Positions 54,513 through 62,159 of a DNA stretch of 64,000 nt are shown here, piece by piece (position 1 is the first letter of the stretch; each line of letters opens with the position of its first letter). The translations under genes and the position numbers were made by a program. The DNA lies in NCBI RefSeq assembly GCF_001640025.1, contig NC_031672.1, positions 3,658,001 to 3,722,000 on the forward strand. Direction: 5' to 3'. This DNA comes from Sugiyamaella lignohabitans (taxonomy: Eukaryota; Ascomycota; Dipodascomycetes; Dipodascales; Trichomonascaceae). The notes under the pieces were generated by a model that was not told where the DNA came from, did no database searches, and saw only the letters and a list, made by a program, of their open reading frames with translations.

Positions 54513-55988
54513 TTATCTGCGGGCAGAGGCCTCGTCTTGGGTGTCGTAGGAGGCGTCGATGGCGCCACAGAGGATTTTGACGATCCAGACGGCGGGGGTG
54601 AGGTCGACGCCGAGTTTGGCCATTTCGTCCTGCTCGACCTCGTAGTTACTGGTACAGTCGACCATGGATCCGACGATGCGGTCGGTGTCGAGGGCAGCTA
54701 GGAAGTCTCGTGCTTTGATGTCGTTGCCGACTTGGCCAAATTGTAGGGCCAGGGAGCCGGGGCCGTAGCGGGTGTTTTGAAGAGCTGATTTGGCGTCGCG
54801 AATGGCGTGTTGAAGAGTTCCGCTGTTCTCACCAGCAGGCTGGCCGTCAGTGATGGTGATTACATGAACAGGTTTGTTCAATTGTCCGCTTCGAGCAGGT
54901 TGGATCACTAGTGGTTCAAGAACTTTCTTTCGTAGATTGGTACCAAGAGGAGTCAGACCCGAGAATTTCACATTTCTCACCAGATCCAGAACCTGTTGCT
55001 CGGTACGCACACCGTTTCCTTGAATATTGTTATTCATGAACCGGATCTCAATACCGTCACTGTCGAATAACGAGGCTGCGAACGCGGTTCGCTGCAGAAT
55101 CAGTTTCAAATCGTCAATACGTTCGCCATTTTCTTCAAAAGCCATGGAACCGGAATCATCGACAAAAATCACAATATCATACAGAGCCAGACGCACCAGA
55201 TCATTAGCCAATTCCAGAGGAATACTCCAATGTTGGGCAATTGTCTGAGCCTGAGTGCTCACTGAAGCAGCCACCTGTTGAAGACGTTGTGGTGGATAGA
55301 ATGCTTCAAGATGGTTTTCTCGAACCGCTGCTTCAAGTAGAGCATAGTAGTTAGCAGATTGACCCTGACCAGCACCTGGTTGTTGAGGTGGTGCTCCATA
55401 TCCACCTGGCTGTTGTTGTGGTGGCTGCTGTCCATAACCACCTGGCTGCTGTTGTTGACCATAACCACCAGGTTGTTGACCGTAACCACCAGGTTGTTGT
55501 TGACCGTAACCACCAGGCTGTTGTTGACCATAACCACCAGGTTGTTGCTGACCATAACCACCAGGTTGTTGTTGGCCATATCCACCAGGAGCAGCACCAG
55601 GAGCACCTGGTCTACCAGGCTGTTGTTGGCCATAACCACCAGGTTGTTGCTGGCCATAACCAGCACTACCTGGAGGAGCACCATAAGCGGGAGGTTGACC
55701 ATAGCCACCAGGCTGCTGTTGTTGTTGCTGGCCATATCCACCTACAGGAGGTCGATTAACACCACCTGGAGCAGGTGGTTGGCCATATCCTGGCTGCTGT
55801 TGTTGTTGAGGCTGGCCATAACCACCAGCTTGAGCCGGTGGTTGACCGTATGGACTCGGCATACCCGCAGTAGCAGGAGCCCCGTAACCCGGAGCACCTC
55901 CAGCAGGAGGAGCACCTGGTCTCGGACCAGTTGCCGGAGCACCGGCAGCTCCGCCACTTGTAGCAGCCAATTTATTAGCGAGACCCAT
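54513..55988 (-). CDS. VWA-domain protein with Gln/Gly/Tyr/Pro-rich N-terminus
   Basis: 491 aa. Residues about 20-215 are low-complexity GGYGQQQP repeats, prion-like in composition. A short helical segment ([12 protein letters not shown]) precedes a von Willebrand A domain from about residue 270, whose metal-site motif DDSGS is intact ([10 protein letters not shown]), with a later ITDGQPAG block. Such cytosolic VWA proteins occur widely in fungi; their function is unknown. The repeats are also repeats at DNA level (55390-55740) and probably vary in number between strains. Confidence 0.88.
   Translation of the reverse strand: MGLANKLAATSGGAAGAPATGPRPGAPPAGGAPGYGAPATAGMPSPYGQPPAQAGGYGQPQQQQQPGYGQPPAPGGVNRPPVGGYGQQQQQQPGGYGQPPAYGAPPGSAGYGQQQPGGYGQQQPGRPGAPGAAPGGYGQQQPGGYGQQQPGGYGQQQPGGYGQQQPGGYGQQPGGYGQQQQPGGYGQQPPQQQPGGYGAPPQQPGAGQGQSANYYALLEAAVRENHLEAFYPPQRLQQVAASVSTQAQTIAQHWSIPLELANDLVRLALYDIVIFVDDSGSMAFEENGERIDDLKLILQRTAFAASLFDSDGIEIRFMNNNIQGNGVRTEQQVLDLVRNVKFSGLTPLGTNLRKKVLEPLVIQPARSGQLNKPVHVITITDGQPAGENSGTLQHAIRDAKSALQNTRYGPGSLALQFGQVGNDIKARDFLAALDTDRIVGSMVDCTSNYEVEQDEMAKLGVDLTPAVWIVKILCGAIDASYDTQDEASARR
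55390..55740. repeat. Coding tandem repeat, GGYGQQQP units
   Basis: DNA repeat of CCACCAGGTTGTTGTTGACC-like units inside the VWA gene; encodes the Gln/Gly/Tyr-rich region. Confidence 0.8.
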
Positions 55989-56526
55989 TATTCACTTAGT
56001 GTTAGCAAGCAATTGACTGAAATAACCTTAAAAGAATGCAATCGCAATGATATGAAAGTACCAAGGACCAAAAAGAACAAAATCCAATTGAAATTAGTCT
56101 GATACCTCGTAACCAATTGAACCCTGAAATACGGTAGTACTATCACACAAGAACACTATCGACCGACAATGAAGTGAGTAGAACAAGTCAATTGAGCCAG
56201 AAAGAATCAAAAAAACCCGAGAAAACCTGACACCGAAATGAGATTGTGAAGAAACCAAGTTCGTGCCAATACGGGAAAAAATCAATAAAACAAGAACAAT
56301 GCAACTTACGTCCACACATGACAATATATATACCCCATCCCATCCGAAAGAGGACCCAGGCTATCTGCAGCAGCAAGACACTCACGAGGCTGCATTTCCC
56401 CCTCAAACAATGGCGGTCCGCTGCAACGGCCTTTGTGATAGGCCACCCTTACGTTCCCCCGTGTAATGTGACGTCAAACCCATGCACGTCGCTGCAGGGT
56501 GTACCGGTCGAGGAAGGGAGGCACCT

Positions 56527-56660
56527 GCCTCCGGCGGCTGGGGCTCCGCCCCAGACCCCGTAGCTCCTGCTTCGCAGGAGGGGCCGGGACCGTGGACGCC
56601 CGACTCGAGCGAAACGAGAGGAGCCGGGGGGTCTGGGGCGCAGCCCCAGCCGCCGGAGGC
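56527..56660. repeat. Dispersed GC-rich element, full a-b copy
   Basis: a-tip left, b-tip right, centre GGGCCGGGACCGTGGACGCC, loops TCC and GCA; close to the consensus. Confidence 0.95.
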
Positions 56661-56907
56661 AGTCTCCCGGCCCGTGCGGTTCACACGGGCGCAATTGAGC
56701 TTATAAAGGGTACAGTTGGGGTTTAGGGGTGTAAATTGAGTTGATAGGGATCAGACAAGTAGCACAGGGAGTGAGAATCGGCGGGAGTGGAGGGGTGGAG
56801 TGCGCTGACGAGATCTGGTTCATGCAGGTGCGATCGCCCGATCAGCGGGCTATGCTCGCTTCCATGCATGATGCACGCTAACTCTAAGCCACCGGTGCGG
56901 CGGGGCT

Positions 56908-57042
56908 GCCTTCGGCGGCAGGGGCTGCGCCCCAGACCCCGCGGCTCCTCTCGCTGAGCTCGAGTCGGGCGTCCACGGTCCCGGCCATCTCCTGCGGAGC
57001 AGGAGCTACGGGGTCTGGGGCAGAGCCCCAGCCGCCGGAGGC
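56908..57042. repeat. Dispersed GC-rich element, full b-a copy
   Basis: Start diverged to GCCTTCGGCGGCAGGGGC; b-tip diverged (CTGAGCTCGAG); centre GGCGTCCACGGTCCCGGCC is the exact reverse complement of the centre of the neighbouring copy. Confidence 0.93.
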
Positions 57043-57054
57043 AGCACTGAACCC

Positions 57055-57108
57055 CTCCTGCGAAGCAGGAGCCACCGGGTCTGAGGTGGAGCCCTAGCCG
57101 CCGGAGGC
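57055..57108. repeat. Dispersed GC-rich element, degenerate single right a-arm
   Basis: a-tip intact, but the body reads GGGTCTGAGGTGGAGCCCTAG, with several mutations weakening the hairpin. Confidence 0.85.
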
Positions 57109-57460
57109 CCCCCTGGTAGGTCCGTTATAAGAATGAGATGCGATCTGTAGTGAACACGCGTCAAGCGAGATTTAGCCGTCTGTTTAGAATCATGAAGTCA
57201 TGAGTGACTGGCTGCGTGCTGCCAAGTGGACTGTGCTGTGTTTCTAGCAGGTTTGATTTTTTTTGGGTTACAGTCGAGTTTTTTAGTTTTTTTTTTTTGT
57301 CATTTCTGTGAAGTGTTGTGCTAGTATTGAGAAATCAATGGGGAATTGACCCAATTGCAGCGAGAAAGACACACACTTCGACTGGTTATTGAACTGATCT
57401 GGGGCTGGTTGCTAGAGTGCGTGCCTGGTGGATCTGGATCTGGTGATTTCTGTATAGAAC

Positions 57461-60400
57461 ATGTCGGCTGCTCAGACTGCCAGTGAGTCGTCTGCTGAAA
57501 GCAGGGCTGAGGAGTCTCAAGTGGCAGATAACACAGTTTTGGATGCCAATGGCAATGCTCAGGACTCGACGAGTACGCCTGTTGAGGATGGAGAGAACAG
57601 TGATAAGCTGACAACTGCAGAATCAGAGATTGCTGATGAATTGAGGGCAAAACAGCCAGAAAAGAAAGAGGCTGAGAGTGCGGTAGTGGACAAGACTGTT
57701 GATTCACATGCTACAGATGCTCCAGTTGAGAATGCTGGAAGTGAAGTTGTCACCACTACTGAGCCAGCTGAGACGAGTGCTCCATCTACGAGAATTCAAG
57801 CCAGTGTTAGTAACGGCAGTGAAAGCATTGCTAGTAAAAGCAAACCAGAAAGTGTTAATGTTAATATTAACAGTGCTGGTACTTCTAATACCAGCAACGG
57901 TGCTAGAACTGTTCCTGCTGGTGCTACCGCTGGTGGTAGTAGTGGTGCTGCTGGTAGCGGGTCGACGTGGAACTACCTTCGTAGGGCCGTTGCCAATGTG
58001 GAATCTACTCTCGACAAAGTGCTGCAAGAGTCCACTGAGGTCGGAGTGAGGACGTCAACTCCTCCTAGTAACTCCAGTGCCAAGTTGTCGATGCAGGAGC
58101 GTCTGGCAATGGCGGTTGGTCGGTCAGGTTCGGCATCGACTTCGCCTGTAGCGAGTAGTACTACATCAGCTCGCCCTTCTATTGAACGTAGCTCGACCGA
58201 CCGACCAAGAAAAAGTTTAGAAAGTGCCGCATCGTCTGCAGAGGTTCCAACTGTGGCTAATAGTAATGTCGTCGTCGATAATGCATCGAACAATGAATCA
58301 ACTCCATCTTTAAAAACATTACAGCCTAGAACAACGGAGGTGGTTCCACCGTCTTTTGAATTTTGCATACAAATATCCAAGCAATTGCTTGATTTAGTAG
58401 AGAAGCTGTCTGAGCAGGATGCAACTGGTGCTTCTGTCTCTGAAGTACCTGTGACAGAAGGTTCAGATGGTACCGAAGTAGGCGCTGTTAATTCTGCTTC
58501 TGGACAACCTAAAGCGTCTCTAACGGCTATTAAAGAATCTATCAGTCAATTGGCGAGTGATCTCGATAAACAAAGCACTGAGTTACAGAAATTCAACGAG
58601 TTTCAACAGCAGAAATACGAAGTAGTCGAGTCCAAGCTCACATATCTCGCAAAACAAGAGGCCGACAGAGCTAAAAAGGAAAAATCGTCGTCTTCAGGCA
58701 TCGCTAAAACACTGGCAGAAAAAGAGGAGTATATTGCATTAATTTTAGAAGAGGCTCAAATGCTGTCCAAGCAAGAGCTTAAGCACATGAATACCATCAA
58801 AAAGCTGCGTGCCAAAGATCGCGACTTTGACAAGACACTCGATACTGTTAATAAGAGAGCAGAAAAGGCAGAGAGGGAGTTGGCCGACACTAAAGCCAAG
58901 CTAAAAAAGTCACAGGAAACTGAAAGAAGACAGTCTGACAATATTAGAGCATACTCTAAAATGGATTCAGAGCTGGCTAGTCTTCGTCGAGATAAAGAAT
59001 CTGCGACAGCCAAAATCAGCCAACTAGAAAAGACGATAGAACAGCTGACCATTGAAAATGACGCCAATGCATCTCGAGCCAAGGAAGAAGCACTCAACTC
59101 CGCTAATGCCAAACTCGAGAAGCTACAAGCAGAATTAGACGAGACTACTGATCATCTGAATCACCAACTGGATCGTCGAAACGGCGAGATTGAGGCATTA
59201 AAAGTACAGGTTCAGCGAGAAATCGAAAACGCCAATCGACGAGAATCGACTCTGAAGGACGAGATCAAGAGCCTCGAAGCACGAGTCGAACACTACCGAG
59301 CTCTAAGTGAAGATGCCAGTACCGACAGTTCGAAAGATGTCATTCATACCAATTTACTACGGCAAATTGAAGTATTACAATCACAGCATTCAGTAGCAAA
59401 TGAAAGCTGGCATGAAATAGAAGCAAGCCTACTAGGAAAGATATCATCACTGGAGAAAGAACGAGAAGAGTTGCAGAACCAAGAAAAGTATCTCATCAAA
59501 AAACTCAAGACAGTGAATGACAGTTTGAAACGGCAAACTGAAGAAACTGAAGATACTCGCGAGAAAGTCGTTGATTTAGAAGAGTCTCTTTCCAAGACAC
59601 TGAAACAGCTCGAACAAGCAGTTGCTGAAAAGAACGAGGTCAGCCAATCAAGACTAGACTATGAAAAGTCTATTGCCATTGAAAAGGCATCACTCCAAGA
59701 GGAGATCAATCAACTAAAACAAAAGCTTGAAACTGTCAATGAGGAATTAGCTGTTGCCACTGAAGAAGCTGCTAATGCGTCACGACCATTTATCGAACCA
59801 CTTGGTTCACCAACTATCCCTGGATATGCCGGTGCTAACGAGAAGAAACGGTCGGTGAGCAACTCAATTGATATGTTTCTTGCTGGAGGGTCACAAACCA
59901 ACGCTCTTAGCTTGAGTTCACCGTCACCATACTCTCCATCTCCCGATTCACAAATGCGACGAACGTCATCATCCGCACGAATGTTCGGTCCTGGAGGCGG
60001 CAGTAATATCAGTCGATCTGAATCTATTGTCGCTGCTAATAGCAGTGGGTTGGATCTCGCGTCGCTGGATGAGATGGATGACGATTTCTTTGACGACAGC
60101 GCTACACAAGATGGAGGTCCTGGCGCCATCACAGGTGGTGGAGTGGATAACAATTCCATGTATACGACGTCTGGAGGCGGTGGAGGAGGTGGAGTATCGT
60201 TACAATTGGTTGGTAAAATGAACATGACCATCCGCCGACTGGAATCGGATCTCGCCAACAGCCGACAGGATTTAGCTAAAATGTCCAAAGCCAAAGACGA
60301 TGCATACCAAGAAGTGATCCGGCTCATGAAAGAGAACGAGGAGCTCAACACGCTTCGAACCACGACCATCAGTCTCCAAAACCAAGTCCAAGCACTCGAA

Positions 60401-60538
60401 GCACGGGAGCAAACCACTCTCGAAATGCTCGGCGAGAAATCCGAGCTCGTCCAAGAACTGCGAGCCGACGTCGACGACCTCAAAACCATGTACCGCCAAC
60501 AAATCGAGGAGCTAGTCGACCAATTGCATAAAAAGTAA
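57461..60538 (+). CDS. SGM1: Golgi coiled-coil protein Sgm1 (TMF1 family)
   Basis: Golgi-localised coiled-coil tether-like protein binding Rab GTPases (Ypt6 in yeast). 1025 aa: Ser/Thr/Ala-rich N-terminus with the conserved helix TWNYLRRAVANVESTLDKVL (about 168-187), long coiled coils (about 370-790), a Ser/Pro-rich gap, and a C-terminal coiled coil (about 915-1025) ending in the TMF block LRADVDDLKTMYRQQIEEL. The end block is the best family marker. Confidence 0.9.
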   Translation: MSAAQTASESSAESRAEESQVADNTVLDANGNAQDSTSTPVEDGENSDKLTTAESEIADELRAKQPEKKEAESAVVDKTVDSHATDAPVENAGSEVVTTTEPAETSAPSTRIQASVSNGSESIASKSKPESVNVNINSAGTSNTSNGARTVPAGATAGGSSGAAGSGSTWNYLRRAVANVESTLDKVLQESTEVGVRTSTPPSNSSAKLSMQERLAMAVGRSGSASTSPVASSTTSARPSIERSSTDRPRKSLESAASSAEVPTVANSNVVVDNASNNESTPSLKTLQPRTTEVVPPSFEFCIQISKQLLDLVEKLSEQDATGASVSEVPVTEGSDGTEVGAVNSASGQPKASLTAIKESISQLASDLDKQSTELQKFNEFQQQKYEVVESKLTYLAKQEADRAKKEKSSSSGIAKTLAEKEEYIALILEEAQMLSKQELKHMNTIKKLRAKDRDFDKTLDTVNKRAEKAERELADTKAKLKKSQETERRQSDNIRAYSKMDSELASLRRDKESATAKISQLEKTIEQLTIENDANASRAKEEALNSANAKLEKLQAELDETTDHLNHQLDRRNGEIEALKVQVQREIENANRRESTLKDEIKSLEARVEHYRALSEDASTDSSKDVIHTNLLRQIEVLQSQHSVANESWHEIEASLLGKISSLEKEREELQNQEKYLIKKLKTVNDSLKRQTEETEDTREKVVDLEESLSKTLKQLEQAVAEKNEVSQSRLDYEKSIAIEKASLQEEINQLKQKLETVNEELAVATEEAANASRPFIEPLGSPTIPGYAGANEKKRSVSNSIDMFLAGGSQTNALSLSSPSPYSPSPDSQMRRTSSSARMFGPGGGSNISRSESIVAANSSGLDLASLDEMDDDFFDDSATQDGGPGAITGGGVDNNSMYTTSGGGGGGGVSLQLVGKMNMTIRRLESDLANSRQDLAKMSKAKDDAYQEVIRLMKENEELNTLRTTTISLQNQVQALEAREQTTLEMLGEKSELVQELRADVDDLKTMYRQQIEELVDQLHKK

Positions 60539-60573
60539 CCTATTAATAATAGCATTCGCATCCATCGCCTGCT

Positions 60574-60627
60574 GCCTCCGGCGGCTGGGGCTCTGCCCCA
60601 GACCCCGTTGCTCCTGCTTCGCAGGAG
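60574..60627. repeat. Dispersed GC-rich element, single left a-arm
   Basis: Begins 35 nt after the SGM1 stop; loop TCT, a-tip. Confidence 0.93.
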
Positions 60628-60650
60628 ATTCATACGCTCCGAGCACTGAT

Positions 60651-60704
60651 GCCTCCGGCGACTGGGGCGCTGCCCCAGACCCCATGGCTCCTGCTTCGCA
60701 GGAG
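60651..60704. repeat. Dispersed GC-rich element, left a-arm
   Basis: Start GCCTCCGGCGACTGGGGC, loop GCT, a-tip. Direct repeat of the arm at 60574. Confidence 0.92.
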
Positions 60705-60747
60705 TTGTTAGGGGAAAATGGGATATTTCGGGACACGGTTGGACAAA

Positions 60748-60801
60748 CTCCTGCGAAGCAGGAGCCACGGGGTCTGGGGCAGAGCCCCAGCCGCCGGAGG
60801 C
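60748..60801. repeat. Dispersed GC-rich element, right a-arm
   Basis: Faces the arm at 60651, 43 nt away; a-tip, loop AGA. Ends 59 nt before the HPT1 stop. Confidence 0.93.
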
Positions 60802-60859
60802 AGCACCGTCAGTAAAAGTGATTAGGTCTAGAATAATTTATAAGGGGGTGAGGGAGTGG

Positions 60860-61477
60860 TTAGTCGTTGCCCTGTTTGATGGCTTGAGCAGAGTGTTCGA
60901 CGATGTCTTTGGCCTCCCAGGGGTAGGCGATCCAGTAGTCGGGCACGGTTCGGGCAGCGAGGTAGCGGCCGGAATCGAGCATCTCCTTGGGAAGTTGGGC
61001 ACGTTTGGGCTTGTCCTTGTTGTGGAGCACGAAGATGAAGAATTTAGTGACTTCGTCGGTACGGCCGAGTTTCTCGGCTTGTTCTTGCACATCCTTCTCA
61101 AGTTCGGAAAGAGCGTAGTGTAAAGTGGTTCTGGTATCGTCGACTTCGTCAACAATCAACACATTCTTGCCAATCAGGTCGACAGAGTGCTCGGCCATGG
61201 CACCGAAGTCGAGCCATTGAGTACGCACAACCTCGAGACCAGCAGTCTCAACAACAGTATCGGTTCCAAGATCCTCGTAAAGAGACAAACCAATAGCCTG
61301 GATGGGGATGTTTTTGGCGTTCTCCTTCTTCAAGAAAGTTCTCAAGATACGGGCAGGGATAAAACCACCTCCACCAATGGCAATCATCAAATGAGGATTG
61401 AACTCCTTAATCACCTCAGCAGCCTCTTGACACAGCTTGTGAACGTGGTTGTACGAAATATACACTTTCTCGACCAT
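60860..61477 (-). CDS. HPT1: Hypoxanthine-guanine phosphoribosyltransferase
   Basis: Purine salvage: hypoxanthine or guanine plus PRPP to IMP or GMP. The ATG at 61477 (MVEKVYISYNHVH) gives 205 aa, similar to yeast Hpt1 (221 aa); a non-ATG extension upstream is unlike the family. The PRPP loop VLIVDEVDDTRTT is at 106-118; IAIGGGGFIPARILRTFLK at 33-51 and VPDYWIAYPWE near the end match Hpt1. Convergent with SGM1. Confidence 0.96.
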   Translation of the reverse strand: MVEKVYISYNHVHKLCQEAAEVIKEFNPHLMIAIGGGGFIPARILRTFLKKENAKNIPIQAIGLSLYEDLGTDTVVETAGLEVVRTQWLDFGAMAEHSVDLIGKNVLIVDEVDDTRTTLHYALSELEKDVQEQAEKLGRTDEVTKFFIFVLHNKDKPKRAQLPKEMLDSGRYLAARTVPDYWIAYPWEAKDIVEHSAQAIKQGND

Positions 61478-61737
61478 TGTTTTTGAGTTTGTTGTTTGTT
61501 TTGAAATCTTTTGTTTCGGGATACCGCAAACTAAATATGCGCAGTCGAAAAAAGTCCGGATCAATTTCCAGTATTTTTCTTTTTCCAATTTTTTTTTTCA
61601 GCAGCACTTCATCTGTGCCTCTCAGGCAGTGATCGCTTCTCAGCCGTCTGGGTCCCTGGCAGGTGGGTCTCAGGGCCACGAGCGGCTACGGGGCAGAGAT
61701 CTGCTAAGGGGTCTGTTCGGGGGAGGGAGGTCGGGCT

Positions 61738-61879
61738 GCCTCCGGCGGCTGGGGCTCCGCCCCAGACCCTGGTTGCTCCTCTCGCTGCGCTCGAGTCGGT
61801 TCTGGGGGGAGTCAGTGAGACGAGTCTCCTGCGGAGCAGAAGCTACGGGGTCTGGGGCACAGCCATAGCCGCCGGAAGC
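61738..61879. repeat. Dispersed GC-rich element, b-a copy, right arm decayed
   Basis: Left b-arm 61738-61799; right a-arm 61826-61879 with tip CTCCTGCGGAGCAG and body CACAGCCATAGCC, so the hairpin is broken. Confidence 0.9.
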
Positions 61880-61908
61880 AGCGCCCTTTCCCTCACGGTC
61901 CTAGCAAT

Positions 61909-61962
61909 CTCCTGCGAAGCAGGAGCCACGGGGTCTGGGGCGGAGCCCCAGCCGCCGGAGGC
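61909..61962. repeat. Dispersed GC-rich element, single right a-arm
   Basis: Consensus a-arm (loop GGA), in the same direction as the decayed right arm 30 nt upstream. The preceding CACGGTCCTAGCAAT resembles the element centre, so this could be half of a lost full copy. Confidence 0.92.
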
Positions 61963-62159
61963 AGCTCCCGGACCCCAGTCAGGTCCGTAAGGGACCCAGA
62001 ACCCGTTCCAGGGTTCGACTCAGGGGGTATGTACCCTTGCCCGGCGGAGATCAGACCCTGGAGATCGGCGGACCCTGCGTCCTATTTGGGGGTGGATGTC
62101 CCATGCAATATAATATATTTAGCTATACAAATGTCGAGGTACAGAGAGAGGTGAGCGTA

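Larger units (their letters stand above)
55989..57460. other. Divergent intergenic region VWA gene / SGM1
   Basis: 1.5 kb without a supported gene. It carries three to four repeat units (56527-57108). A T-run at about 57258-57299 precedes SGM1. Confidence 0.6.
61478..62159. other. Intergenic region HPT1 5' side / UTP5 3' side
   Basis: About 680 nt; the middle is filled by three repeat arms (61738-61962). No gene seen. Confidence 0.6.

Noticed and set aside
6185..61962. CRISPR array or bacterial contamination as the source of the GC-rich repeats
   Set aside because: Repeats are dispersed, inverted and unequally spaced, sit in eukaryotic introns with intact splice sites, and lie between clear yeast genes.
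61964..62056. GGTTCGACTC before UTP5 as a tRNA T-arm
   Set aside because: The flanking bases do not pair as a T-stem and no cloverleaf forms.
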